From: Enterovibrio paralichthyis
GTDB lineage: Bacteria > Pseudomonadota > Gammaproteobacteria > Enterobacterales > Vibrionaceae
Assembly (NCBI RefSeq): GCF_019209835.1
Contig: NZ_JAHUTS010000016.1
Coordinates: forward strand, 49,262-113,261
Length of the DNA stretch: 64,000 nucleotides
Direction of reading: 5' to 3'
Part shown: in pieces, positions 16,799 to 25,475 of the stretch
Numbering within the stretch: position 1 is the first letter of the stretch
How the letters are laid out: every line of letters starts with the position of its first letter
Notes under the pieces: model-generated
Database searches by the model: none
Told to the model about the DNA's origin: nothing
What the model saw: only the letters and a program-made list of their open reading frames with translations
Translations under genes and position numbers: made by a program

Positions 16799-18472
16799 TT
16801 ACGCTTTTGCGTAAGCTTCGTTGTGGACCGCAGCCACAGCGCGGCCGGATGGGTCGGCGGCGTTTTTAAAGCTCTCGTCCCATTCGATGGCTTTGGCGCT
16901 TGAACACGCGATTGAAGGGCCGCCTGGTACACATTCTGCTGCAGATGGCAATGGGAACAGCTCTTCAAAGATCTCGCGGTAAACGTACGCCTCTTTTGTT
17001 TGTGGCGTGTTGTATGGGAAGCGGAACTTCGCCGATTCCATCTGCTGATCCGTCACTTTTTCTTCTGCGACCGCTTTAAGGGTGTCAATCCAACCGTAGC
17101 CTACGCCGTCAGAGAACTGCTCCTTCTGGCGCCACGCGATAGAGTCTGGCAGGTAGTGCTCAAAACATTCGCGCAGGATGTGTTTCTCCATTTTGCCGTT
17201 GCCACACATCTTGTCTTTCGGGTTCAGGCGCATGGCTACATCGATAAATTCTTTATCGAGGAAAGGAACACGGCCTTCTACACCCCATGCAGCCAGCGAC
17301 TTGTTCGCGCGGGCACAGTCAAACATGTTCAGGGCCAGCAGTTTACGCACGGTTTCTTCGTGGAATTCTTTTGCGTTTGGTGCCTTGTGGAAGTAAAGGT
17401 AGCCGCCAAAGATTTCGTCTGCACCTTCGCCAGACAGAACCATCTTGATGCCCATCGCTTTGATCTTACGGCCCATCAGGTACATAGGGGTAGAAGCGCG
17501 GATGGTTGTCACGTCATAAGTCTCGATGTGGTAGATAACATCGCGAATCGCATCCAGACCTTCTTGAATGGTGTAGGTCATTTCGTGGTGAACCGTACCA
17601 ATCTTATCGGCCACTTCACGTGCCGCTTTCAGATCCGGTGCGCCCTCAAGACCAATGGCAAAGGAGTGAAGCTGTGGCCACCACGCAGCAGATTTGTCGT
17701 CATCTTCTACTCGCAGCGCAGCAAAGCGTTTGGCTACTGCAGACGTGATTGAAGAATCCAGCCCGCCGGAAAGCAGGACACCATAAGGGACGTCAGTCAT
17801 CAGTTGGCGTTTGACGGCAGCTTCAAGCGCAGCGGTTAACTCTTCCTTGCTTGATGCATTGTTTTCAACAGCAGCATATTCGTTCCAGTCACGCACGTAG
17901 TAACGCTGTGGTTCATCGTCCTGGGAGCGGTAGTAGCAGCCCGGAGGGAACTCACTGATAGTCTTGCACACGGGCACCAGCGCTTTCATTTCTGATGCAA
18001 CATAGTAGTTTCCGTGCTCGTCGTGGCCTTGATACAGGGGAATAATACCGATGTGGTCGCGGCCAATCAGGTATTCATCTTTTTCTTCATCGTAAAGGGC
18101 GAAAGCGAATATGCCGTTTAGTTCTTCCAAAAGGTCTGCGCCCATCTCCTGATACAAAGCCAGAATGACTTCACAATCTGAATCGGTTTGGAATTCGTAC
18201 TTGCCTTCGTAGCGTGCGCGGATTTCTTTGTGGTTGTAAATCTCGCCGTTTACCGCCAGCACCAGCTTACCATCTGGGCTGTACAGGGGCTGTGCGCCAC
18301 TGTTGAGACCAACAATCGCCAGACGTTCATGCGCCAAAATAGCGCGTTCGGATGAATAAATACCGGACCAGTCTGGGCCGCGGTGACGCAATTTTTTTGA
18401 CATTTCTAGTGCGCTGGCACGCAGTGCACCCGCATCAGATTTAATATCCAAAATGCCGAAAACAGAACACAT
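16799..18472 (-). CDS. asnB: Asparagine synthase B (glutamine-hydrolysing)
   Basis: A 557-residue class II asparagine synthetase that makes Asn from Asp, ATP and Gln. The N-terminal glutaminase starts MCSVFGILD, so Cys2 becomes the catalytic nucleophile after Met removal. It also has RHRGPDWSG, HERLAIVG and NGEIYNH. The synthetase half has the PP-loop LLSGGLDSS (about residue 233), LSGEGADEIFGGYLYF and EGRVPFLDKEF. Length matches E. coli AsnB (554). Monocistronic, with its own terminator, next to the nag genes as in V. cholerae and E. coli. The leader contains a hairpin that overlaps the ribosome-binding site. Confidence 0.98.
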   Translation of the reverse strand: MCSVFGILDIKSDAGALRASALEMSKKLRHRGPDWSGIYSSERAILAHERLAIVGLNSGAQPLYSPDGKLVLAVNGEIYNHKEIRARYEGKYEFQTDSDCEVILALYQEMGADLLEELNGIFAFALYDEEKDEYLIGRDHIGIIPLYQGHDEHGNYYVASEMKALVPVCKTISEFPPGCYYRSQDDEPQRYYVRDWNEYAAVENNASSKEELTAALEAAVKRQLMTDVPYGVLLSGGLDSSITSAVAKRFAALRVEDDDKSAAWWPQLHSFAIGLEGAPDLKAAREVADKIGTVHHEMTYTIQEGLDAIRDVIYHIETYDVTTIRASTPMYLMGRKIKAMGIKMVLSGEGADEIFGGYLYFHKAPNAKEFHEETVRKLLALNMFDCARANKSLAAWGVEGRVPFLDKEFIDVAMRLNPKDKMCGNGKMEKHILRECFEHYLPDSIAWRQKEQFSDGVGYGWIDTLKAVAEEKVTDQQMESAKFRFPYNTPQTKEAYVYREIFEELFPLPSAAECVPGGPSIACSSAKAIEWDESFKNAADPSGRAVAAVHNEAYAKA

Positions 18473-18476
18473 AAAT

Positions 18477-18513
18477 CCCTCTCTTTACTTCCTGCTGTTG
18501 CCCCAAAAGAGGG
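18477..18513 (-). promoter_or_regulatory. asnB leader hairpin covering the ribosome-binding site
   Basis: On the minus strand CCCTCTTTT (18513-18505) can pair with AAAGAGAGGG (18486-18477), leaving one bulge. The GAGAGGG arm is the Shine-Dalgarno sequence 4 bp before the asnB ATG. This would hide the ribosome-binding site. Function is inferred. Confidence 0.45.
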
Positions 18514-18660
18514 CTTTTTAATCGCTGTTGTGTTCAATTTGCCAACTTGAGTAAAAAATGCAACCTGATGCGAGAAAAAAAATAACAAAGCCGCCTGGTG
18601 TGTAAATATTATTTAATATAATCGGCTATTTTCTGAATAAAAGTTGGTTTATGGTCAAAT

Positions 18661-18695
18661 ATGCGCCGCAATTGAATGTTAGCGGCGCATTTTTT
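18661..18695. terminator. Strong GC-rich hairpin between asnB and the antiporter gene
   Basis: Perfect 9-bp stem ATGCGCCGC (18661-18669)/GCGGCGCAT (18682-18690), with T6 following on the plus strand. On the minus strand, as terminator of the antiporter gene ending at 18712, the tail is only ATATTTGACC. The T run therefore sits on the side with no known upstream plus-strand gene. Confidence 0.55.
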
Positions 18696-18711
18696 GGCAG
18701 GAGAGGGGGGG

Positions 18712-20280
18712 CTAGCGGAGTTGCTCTTTTACGTGGCGTGCGAAACCAGCACCTGCCTCAGAGTAGATATTGTAGGCTTCATCAACACCCAGCGATTTTA
18801 ACTGCTCCAGTTCATCCGGGTATTTGGCTATGGCGGCAACTTTTCCTTTAAAGTTCAGCTGGTTAATTTGATGCATGGCTATTGTGTTTGCCTGGCTGTT
18901 AGGCATGGCTAGCAAGATCAACTCCAGTTGCTTTGACGACGTGACCCGGGACCAGAAGTCCGGATCCGTTGCATCACCCTGAATGACCCTGCGTCCTTCG
19001 CTGCGGTGAAGTTCAACAGAATCGTCACGAGCCTCGATGCCCAACACGCAGGAAGGATAATCCGCTTCGAGCTCGTCGTAAGCTCCGCTGCCAATGCGTC
19101 CCATCCCCAGAATAACCACTTTCGCACTTCCCAGGCTGATAAGTTGATCGTTATGGTGGATACGGTCTGGATTCGGATCATGGAGATAAGGTGATGCGAA
19201 GGCATAAATTTTATGGCTGAAAGTGTTCAGTGGTGCAGCCAGAACAAATGAGAGTGAAACGGCAATGGCGATAGCCACCAATACACTGCCCGGCATGATC
19301 CCCATTTGGTAGGCAATTCCGCCAACGATTAGGCCAAACTCACTGTAGTTGAACAGCGACAGGGTCGCGAACAGCGAAGTACGGACGCGGAATTTGAAGC
19401 CGCTGAAAATAAGGTAATAGAGCAATCCTTTAAGGGGAAGCAAGAGCAGAAGCATAAGGGCGATCAACAAACCCTGCATTGTCGGTTGTTCCGACAAACC
19501 AATGTTGAGGAAGAAACAGACGAGGAAAAGCTCTTTGAGGTTGAACAATGATTTTGCCATTTCGGAGGCGCGGGGATGGGCAGACATCAGCATGCCGAGG
19601 ATCAACGCGCCCAGATCTGGTTTCATGCCTACTGCATCAAATAAGCCTGCACCGGCAACCAAAGCCAAAAACATGGCATATAGCACCAGTACTTCGCCGT
19701 GACCTGCACGATCAAGCAATTTAAACAGCAGAGGACGCGCCAATGGCAGGGCGAAAAGCAGCAATGCCTCGATGCCGGGCACTTTACCTGAAGCAATAGT
19801 AAGGAAAATAACCGCAAAAATATCCTGCATAATGAGAACGCCGATAGCCAGCGTGCCATAGGTGGCATTCATTTCGCCCTTTTCTTGCAGTGCTTTAATC
19901 GCAAAAACGGTGCTGGAGAAAGAAAGGGCAAAGGCAATCAATGCAAGATCGTTGATATTGAGCTGGGAAAAGGCCGACAGTCCAATCGCTTTAAAAGCGA
20001 GCAGGCAAAGTGTAAACAGGGCGGTCGTCATGGCATTGTGCAATGTCGCGCCAAACCAGATCTCTTTATTCAGCAGTGACTTTACGTCCAGCTTAAGGCC
20101 AATCGTGAACAGCAACAGTGTCACACCCAGATCGGCCAGAGACTGGATCAGTGGTGTACTGGTATAGCCTGCCGCATGGAGCGCAAAGCCGGCGATAAGA
20201 AAACCGACAAGGGGAGGCATTTGACAGCGAAGCATCAGAAAGCCGCTGAAAAATGCGACAGCAATAATGACTAAATCCAT
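18712..20280 (-). CDS. Kef-type cation:proton antiporter (CPA2) with TrkA-N domain
   Basis: A 522-residue membrane protein. About 12 hydrophobic segments fill residues 1-370, beginning with MDLVIIAVAFFSGFLMLR and including the CPA2 segment FALSFSSTVFAIKALQEKGEM. A cytoplasmic NAD-binding TrkA-N domain follows from about residue 384 (KVVILGMGRIGSGAYDELE...GDATDPDFWSRV). This is the KefB/KefC/YbaL layout, expected to carry out K+ or Na+ efflux in exchange for H+. The ion and the gating ligand are not visible. It stands alone between asnB and nagC, all on the same strand, with 167 bp before it. Confidence 0.85.
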   Translation of the reverse strand: MDLVIIAVAFFSGFLMLRCQMPPLVGFLIAGFALHAAGYTSTPLIQSLADLGVTLLLFTIGLKLDVKSLLNKEIWFGATLHNAMTTALFTLCLLAFKAIGLSAFSQLNINDLALIAFALSFSSTVFAIKALQEKGEMNATYGTLAIGVLIMQDIFAVIFLTIASGKVPGIEALLLFALPLARPLLFKLLDRAGHGEVLVLYAMFLALVAGAGLFDAVGMKPDLGALILGMLMSAHPRASEMAKSLFNLKELFLVCFFLNIGLSEQPTMQGLLIALMLLLLLPLKGLLYYLIFSGFKFRVRTSLFATLSLFNYSEFGLIVGGIAYQMGIMPGSVLVAIAIAVSLSFVLAAPLNTFSHKIYAFASPYLHDPNPDRIHHNDQLISLGSAKVVILGMGRIGSGAYDELEADYPSCVLGIEARDDSVELHRSEGRRVIQGDATDPDFWSRVTSSKQLELILLAMPNSQANTIAMHQINQLNFKGKVAAIAKYPDELEQLKSLGVDEAYNIYSEAGAGFARHVKEQLR

Positions 20281-20368
20281 AAAACAGTGTTCGTCCTAGA
20301 AACTGGCGGGAGCGCAAAAAGGCGTAGCGAAGCCCGATAATGTATCGAGTATGAGCAGTAATAATAAA

Positions 20369-20403
20369 ACAAAGGCAATGTCTGTCTCCAGCATTGCCTT
20401 TGT
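20369..20403 (-). terminator. nagBAC operon terminator
   Basis: 12-bp perfect stem ACAAAGGCAATG/CATTGCCTTTGT with an 11-nt loop. On the minus strand it is followed by TTTTATTATT. It lies about 45 bp after the nagC stop codon. Confidence 0.85.
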
Positions 20404-20447
20404 AACATTTTGAAAAAGTGTCGGTTAAATCCGCGCCAGAGGCGAGA

Positions 20448-21662
20448 TTAGTCTTCCAGCAGGCGCTGTAACAACGCGCCGTTAAGCATGGCGCGTTTCA
20501 CCAATGCAAATGCGCCAAGTGTCGGCGTTGTAGAAAGTCCTGCTGCGACAATAGGAAGATTTTGGTGGAACGTGCGCAAAGACTGGTTTTCTACACAGCG
20601 TTGAATGGCTGGGAATACCACGCTTTTCGCTTCAGTGATCTCACCGGAGATAACAACCTGCTGAGGGTTAAACAGGTTAATGGTCATCGCGATGGCTTTA
20701 CCCAAGTGGTTGCCTACCTTCACCAAAACCTGACGCGCCAGTTCATCACCGGCAACGGCTGCTCGGCAGATATCAGAAACGTTGAGGTCTTTCTTGCCCT
20801 GCAGCATGCTTTCATGACCTTGAGCAAGCAGTTGTTGTGCGTGTTCAATGATCGCCGGATTCGAGGCAACCGTTTCAAGGCAGCCAAAATTGCCGCAAGA
20901 GCATTTTTTACCGAGAGGGTCGATTTGGATATGACCGATCTCACCGACGTTGCGGTTGTAGCCAAGAAATACCTGACCGTTGACGATAATACCGGCGCCT
21001 GCACCGTTATGGACACTGACAAGCAGGGTGTCGTGGTAATTTTTACTAACCCCGAAATAATGTTCCGCAAGTGCTTGGCCACGGGTGTCATTTCCGATAA
21101 AACACTGCACTCCAAATTCATCGCGAATTAAGTCACCCAGAGGTAATTTATCGACCGAAACATGCGGCATGTATTCGACAATACCGGTTTCAGCATCCAC
21201 CAGACCTGACAGTGAGATAGCAACAGCAATCAGCTCTTTCAGGATATCCTGGTTCGCGTCCAGGAAGTTACGCAGGTGGAATACAAGCCCTTCAACCAGG
21301 GTTTCCTGATTCGGGTAATGGAATGATTCGGTGTGCTCTGCCAGCGGTTTGCCAGACAGATCAAAAAGGGTGAGTTCAATGCGATCCCTTCCGAGGCGCA
21401 CAGCCAAAGAATGGAAGGGAGCACATTCGGTGGTCAACGAGATTGCCCGTCGACCGCCGGTAGACGCCTGTTGCGCGACTTCTTTGATTAAGCCACGCTC
21501 CAGTAACTGGCGGGTGATTTTGGTAACACTTGCTGGTGCAAGGCTACTTACATCAGCGATTTGGATTCGAGATATCGGACCTTGCTGGTCGATAAGTCTA
21601 TAAACGGCGGCACCGTTTAGCTGTTTAACCAGATCTACGTTACCAATTTGTCCGCCTGTCAT
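20448..21662 (-). CDS. nagC: N-acetylglucosamine repressor, ROK family
   Basis: A 404-residue regulator that represses nag and chitin genes and is released by GlcNAc-6-phosphate. It has an N-terminal winged helix-turn-helix (AAVYRLIDQQGPISRIQIADVSSLAPASVTKITRQLLERGLI). A ROK domain follows with VSVHNGAGAGIIVNG, a GHIQIDPLGKKCSCGNFGCLE zinc motif (CxCGxxGCxE), and the ATP/sugar-fold segment FNPQQVVISGEI. Length equals E. coli NagC (406). It starts 7 bp after nagA and is the last gene of nagBAC, so it is likely autoregulated. Confidence 0.97.
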   Translation of the reverse strand: MTGGQIGNVDLVKQLNGAAVYRLIDQQGPISRIQIADVSSLAPASVTKITRQLLERGLIKEVAQQASTGGRRAISLTTECAPFHSLAVRLGRDRIELTLFDLSGKPLAEHTESFHYPNQETLVEGLVFHLRNFLDANQDILKELIAVAISLSGLVDAETGIVEYMPHVSVDKLPLGDLIRDEFGVQCFIGNDTRGQALAEHYFGVSKNYHDTLLVSVHNGAGAGIIVNGQVFLGYNRNVGEIGHIQIDPLGKKCSCGNFGCLETVASNPAIIEHAQQLLAQGHESMLQGKKDLNVSDICRAAVAGDELARQVLVKVGNHLGKAIAMTINLFNPQQVVISGEITEAKSVVFPAIQRCVENQSLRTFHQNLPIVAAGLSTTPTLGAFALVKRAMLNGALLQRLLED

Positions 21663-21669
21663 AAATGTC

Positions 21670-22806
21670 CTAGTTCAGTGTGTATTCGCCGTTAACAACA
21701 GTCGCTTTAACATTGAAATCACGGTCAAACACGGTCAGGTTGGCGACATATCCATTTTTGATAGCGCCAAGTTTGTTATCCATGCCGATAGCACGCGCAG
21801 GATACAAAGTTGCCATGCGAACCGCTTCATCCAAAGCGATGCCTACATGTTCGACAGAGTTCTGAACTGCTTCAATCATGGTCAATGCCGAACCGCCAAG
21901 TGTGCCATTTTCATCTACACACTTACCATCACGGTAATATACTTTCTTGCCCACAAAAATAAAGTGATCCATGTCTGCTCCTGCAGGCGCTGCCGCGTCT
22001 GTGACCAGAACCAGCTTTTCACCTTTCAGTTTGTGAGCAATACGGATATTTGCGTAATCAACGTGGAAACCGTCAGCGATCACACCTGTGTAAACTTCTG
22101 GCGTGTCGTAGATCGCGCCTACCATGCCTGGTTCACGACCTGCGATTGGTGTCATCGCGTTGAACAGGTGGGTAGCGAAGGTGATGCCAGCTTTGAAGCC
22201 TTCACGTGCTTCAACGTAGCTTGCATTGGTGTGGCCAGCTGAAACCACGATACCTGCGTCTGCCAGCTTGCGGATATGCTCAGCCGGGGTCAGTTCAGGT
22301 GCCAGGGTTACTTTGGTCACTACATCTGCGTTTGCTGCGATGAAGTCGATCATGGCATCGTCAGAGCGGCGGATGTAATCCACGCTGTGGATGCCTTTCT
22401 TCGCAACGTTAAGGTATGGACCTTCAAGGTGCAGACCCAGTGCCTGATGTGCGTACTGATCTTGGTAATCACGGATAGCACTGACAGATGCACGCATGTC
22501 TTCGTCGGAAGAGGTGATCAGCGTCGGCAGGAAGCTGGTACAGCCAGACTTCAGGTTTGCCAGATGCATAGTGCGGATTGTTTCCGCGGTCACTTCATCG
22601 TTGAACATCACGCCGCCACAACCGTTAAGTTGCAGGTCGATGAAGCCAGGAGTCAGGTAAGCGCCATCCAGTGAACGGGTTTCGATGCCTTCTGGCAGCT
22701 CGTTTACAGGGCAAACGTTCTGGATAAGGCCGCCATTGATGATGACAGCATGGTTATCCAGCACATCGCTACCGGTGAAGATGCGGCAGTTTGTCAGTGC
22801 GTACAT
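21670..22806 (-). CDS. nagA: N-acetylglucosamine-6-phosphate deacetylase
   Basis: A 378-residue amidohydrolase converting GlcNAc-6-P to GlcN-6-P and acetate in the cytoplasm. Features: the entry strand YLTPGFIDLQLNGCGG (Gln in place of the first HxH histidine, as in E. coli NagA), HLEGPYL with the metal-ligand Glu, VSAGHTNASY, THLFNAMTPIAGREPGMVGA, DGFHVDYANIRIA and LVTDAAAPAG with the catalytic Asp. The C-terminus returns to the beta-sandwich (ATLYPARAIGM...GYVANLTVFD). It lies 15 bp after nagB and 7 bp before nagC. Confidence 0.97.
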   Translation of the reverse strand: MYALTNCRIFTGSDVLDNHAVIINGGLIQNVCPVNELPEGIETRSLDGAYLTPGFIDLQLNGCGGVMFNDEVTAETIRTMHLANLKSGCTSFLPTLITSSDEDMRASVSAIRDYQDQYAHQALGLHLEGPYLNVAKKGIHSVDYIRRSDDAMIDFIAANADVVTKVTLAPELTPAEHIRKLADAGIVVSAGHTNASYVEAREGFKAGITFATHLFNAMTPIAGREPGMVGAIYDTPEVYTGVIADGFHVDYANIRIAHKLKGEKLVLVTDAAAPAGADMDHFIFVGKKVYYRDGKCVDENGTLGGSALTMIEAVQNSVEHVGIALDEAVRMATLYPARAIGMDNKLGAIKNGYVANLTVFDRDFNVKATVVNGEYTLN

Positions 22807-22821
22807 GAATACTTCCTTACC

Positions 22822-23622
22822 TTACAGGTTCTTGATGTTTTGTGCTTCCAGCTCTTGGAAGTACTTAACCGTTTTCACTTTCAGCTCAGCGGTAGAAGGC
22901 TCATCACATACCATCAGTGCTTTCGGGTGCAGTTGCAGCGCAGACACAGTCCACATGTGGTTCACTGAACCTTCAACCGCTGCTTGCAGTGCTAGCGCTT
23001 TGTTGTGACCAGTGATGAGGATCATCACTTCTTCAGCGTCCAGCAGAGTGCCAACACCGATAGTCAGAGCGTGTTTTGGCACCTGATTGATATCGTTATC
23101 AAAGAAACGTGAGTTTGCAATACGCGTGTCTTCAGTCAACGTTTTGATGCGTGTGCGAGACGCCAGAGACGATGCTGGTTCGTTGAATGCGATGTGACCG
23201 TCGTTACCTACGCCACCCATGAACAGGTTAATTTTGCCGTAAGATTTGATCTTGTCTTCGTAACGCTTGCACTCAACCAGGTGATCTTCTGCGTTGCCGT
23301 TCAGCAGGTTGATGTTTTCTTCTTGAATATCAATGTGATTGAAGAAGTTGTTGTACATGAAGCTACGGTATGACTCTGGGTGGTCTGCTGGGATGCCGCA
23401 GTACTCATCCATGTTGAAAGTCACAACGTGTTTGAAGCTTACTTCGCCCTGCTTATGAAGGTTAATCAGTTGCTTATAAGTGTTCAGAGGGGTGCCACCA
23501 GTCGGCAGACCTAGAACAAACGGACGCTCTTCAGTTGGAGCGAATTTATTAATAGCATCAACAATATAACGCGCTGACCATAGGCCTACTTCATGTGCGG
23601 TTTGTAGCGGGATAAGTCTCAC
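22822..23622 (-). CDS. nagB: Glucosamine-6-phosphate deaminase
   Basis: A 266-residue aldo-ketose isomerase/deaminase making fructose-6-P and ammonia from GlcN-6-P. The sequence follows E. coli NagB closely: MRLIPLQTAHEVGLWSARYI, FVLGLPTGGTPLNTYKQL, TFNMDEYCGIPADHPESYR with the catalytic Asp, LFMGGVGNDGHIAFNEPASSL, and SRTRIKTLTEDTR with allosteric-site residues. Full length. First gene of nagBAC, divergent from nagE across 265 bp. In V. cholerae nagB lies elsewhere as I recall, so having it in the operon is the E. coli-like state. Confidence 0.98.
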   Translation of the reverse strand: MRLIPLQTAHEVGLWSARYIVDAINKFAPTEERPFVLGLPTGGTPLNTYKQLINLHKQGEVSFKHVVTFNMDEYCGIPADHPESYRSFMYNNFFNHIDIQEENINLLNGNAEDHLVECKRYEDKIKSYGKINLFMGGVGNDGHIAFNEPASSLASRTRIKTLTEDTRIANSRFFDNDINQVPKHALTIGVGTLLDAEEVMILITGHNKALALQAAVEGSVNHMWTVSALQLHPKALMVCDEPSTAELKVKTVKYFQELEAQNIKNL

Positions 23623-23688
23623 GGGACACCTCTCAGTTAATTCAAATTCTGACTATACATGATAGCGGATTTGTATCTTAGTTTTCAT

Positions 23689-23706
23689 CATAAAATAAGT
23701 TTTATG
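23689..23706. promoter_or_regulatory. Palindrome in the nagB-nagE intergenic region
   Basis: Perfect inverted repeat CATAAAA-TAAG-TTTTATG, 67 bp upstream of nagB. It is a candidate operator for the nagBAC side; the regulator is not certain. Confidence 0.4.
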
Positions 23707-23743
23707 AGCGTGCTAGCAAAAAACCGGATCTTGAAGTGTTTTG

Positions 23744-23759
23744 AGTGACGATAATCACA
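23744..23759. promoter_or_regulatory. CRP-cAMP site between nagB and nagE
   Basis: AGTGA-N6-TCACA, one mismatch from the CRP consensus TGTGA-N6-TCACA. Its position between the divergent nagBAC and nagE promoters is as in E. coli, where CRP activates both. Confidence 0.7.
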
Positions 23760-23771
23760 ATTGCATCCGTT

Positions 23772-23793
23772 TTAATTTGCGGGGCGAAATTAA
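23772..23793. promoter_or_regulatory. Candidate NagC operator upstream of nagE
   Basis: Inverted repeat with arms TTAATTT and AAATTAA around GCGGGGCG. An AT-rich dyad around a GC-rich TTnGC/GCGAA centre resembles NagC operators. It lies 95 bp before the nagE start. Assignment rests on resemblance and position. Confidence 0.55.
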
Positions 23794-23887
23794 TGGAATA
23801 AACTCGCACTGACCCACATAGGATCGTAAAAAAAGTCCCATGTGGTCATCACAACTCTGAGAAAGAACCACTATAGGGGGAACAAAG

Positions 23888-25381
23888 GTGAATATTCTCG
23901 GTTATTTCCAAAAAGTAGGTAAAGCGCTGATGGTGCCAGTCGCCACGCTGCCTGCTGCTGCAATTCTAATGGGTATCGGTTACTGGATTGACCCGAATGG
24001 CTGGGGTGCGAACAGCGCACTGGCAGCATTCCTGATCAAAGCTGGTGCTGCAATTATCGACAACATGTCTGTACTGTTCGCCGTTGGTGTTGCGTACGGT
24101 ATGTCTAAAGATAAAGATGGTGCGGCTGCACTGTCTGGTTTCGTTGGTTTCCTGGTTGTTACCACTCTGCTGGCACCGGGTGCGGTTGCGCAAATTCAGG
24201 GCATTGACCCAAGCGCAGTACCTGCAGCGTTCGGTAAGATCAACAACCAATTCGTTGGTATCCTGGTAGGTATCGTATCTGCTGAGCTGTACAACCGCTT
24301 CTCTGCTGTTGAACTGCACAAAGCACTGGCGTTCTTCTCTGGTAAGCGTCTGGTTCCTATCCTGACTTCTTTTGCTGGTATCTTCATTGCATTCATCCTG
24401 ATGTACGTATGGCCAACCGTTTACGGTGGTCTGGTAAGCTTCGGTGAAGGCATCCAAGGTATGGGCGAGCTGGGCGCGGGTGTATACGCTTTCTTCAACC
24501 GTCTTCTGATCCCTGTGGGTCTGCACCACGCTCTGAACTCAGTATTCTGGTTCGACGTTGCGGGTATTAACGATATCCCTAACTTCCTGGGCGGTGCTAA
24601 GTCTATCGCTGAAGGTACTGCAACTGCTGGTGTAACCGGTATGTACCAAGCGGGCTTCTTCCCAATCATGATGTTCGGTCTGCCTGGTGCAGCACTGGCT
24701 ATCTACCACACTGCGAAGCCTGAGAACAAAGAGAAAGTGGCATCTATCATGCTGGCTGCTGCGTTCGCATCATTCTTCACTGGTGTAACTGAGCCTCTGG
24801 AATTCTCGTTCATGTTCCTGGCACCTGGTCTGTACGTACTGCACGCACTGCTGACCGGTATCTCTGTATACATCGCAGCATCTATGCAGTGGATTGCAGG
24901 CTTCGGCTTCTCTGCTGGTCTGGTGGATATGGTTCTGTCAACGCGTAACCCGCTGGCGGTTAACTGGTACATGCTGATCGCTCAAGGTCTGGTGTTCTCG
25001 GTTATCTACTACACCGTGTTCCGCGCTGCTATCGTGAAATTCAACCTGGCAACTCCTGGCCGTGAAGATCTGGACGAATCATCTTCTTCAGACGTTCAAG
25101 GTTCAAAAGAGACCGGTATCCTGGCTCGCCAATACCTGAAAGCACTGGGTGGTCACGACAACCTGACTAACATCGATGCATGTATCACTCGTCTGCGTCT
25201 GACCGTTAAAGACGGTAGCCAAATCGACGAGAAAACGCTGAAAGCACTGGGTGCGATGGGCGTTGTTAAGCTGGGTACCAACAACCTTCAGGTTATCCTG
25301 GGCCCACTGGCGGAAATCGTAGCTGGCGAAATGAAAAAAGTTGGCGCGAGCGAAGATCTGTCAGCAGTAAAACTGCCTTAA
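23888..25381 (+). CDS. nagE: PTS N-acetylglucosamine-specific EIICB
   Basis: A 497-residue inner-membrane transporter that imports and phosphorylates GlcNAc. The EIIC domain fills residues 1 to about 380 (MNILGYFQKVGKALMVPVAT, LHHALNSVFWFDVAG, FFTGVTEPLEFSFMFLAPGLY with the conserved TEP). The C-terminal EIIB domain has the phospho-cysteine in NIDACITRLRLTVKD. It has no EIIA domain, unlike the 648-residue E. coli NagE, so EIIA-Glc must supply phosphate, as in other Vibrionaceae. GTG start with AGGGGG seven bases before it. Divergent from nagBAC. Confidence 0.97.
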   Translation: MNILGYFQKVGKALMVPVATLPAAAILMGIGYWIDPNGWGANSALAAFLIKAGAAIIDNMSVLFAVGVAYGMSKDKDGAAALSGFVGFLVVTTLLAPGAVAQIQGIDPSAVPAAFGKINNQFVGILVGIVSAELYNRFSAVELHKALAFFSGKRLVPILTSFAGIFIAFILMYVWPTVYGGLVSFGEGIQGMGELGAGVYAFFNRLLIPVGLHHALNSVFWFDVAGINDIPNFLGGAKSIAEGTATAGVTGMYQAGFFPIMMFGLPGAALAIYHTAKPENKEKVASIMLAAAFASFFTGVTEPLEFSFMFLAPGLYVLHALLTGISVYIAASMQWIAGFGFSAGLVDMVLSTRNPLAVNWYMLIAQGLVFSVIYYTVFRAAIVKFNLATPGREDLDESSSSDVQGSKETGILARQYLKALGGHDNLTNIDACITRLRLTVKDGSQIDEKTLKALGAMGVVKLGTNNLQVILGPLAEIVAGEMKKVGASEDLSAVKLP

Positions 25382-25410
25382 TTAAAAAATACTGATTAAA
25401 CAGTCAATAT

Positions 25411-25440
25411 AGCCGGCCTCTGACGGGGTCGGCTTTTTTT
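25411..25440 (+). terminator. nagE terminator
   Basis: AGCCGGCC/GGTCGGCT hairpin followed by T7, 30 bp after the nagE stop. Read-through into the chitobiase gene 35 bp further on is possible. Confidence 0.8.
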
Positions 25441-25475
25441 GGGCCTTTTTCGGCCACTCGTAGGGAGAAATGACC

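Noticed and set aside
17000..17752. 250-codon plus-strand open frame opposite asnB
   Set aside because: Full shadow of a well-supported asnB coding region; composition is that of an antisense frame (Phe/Val/His rich).
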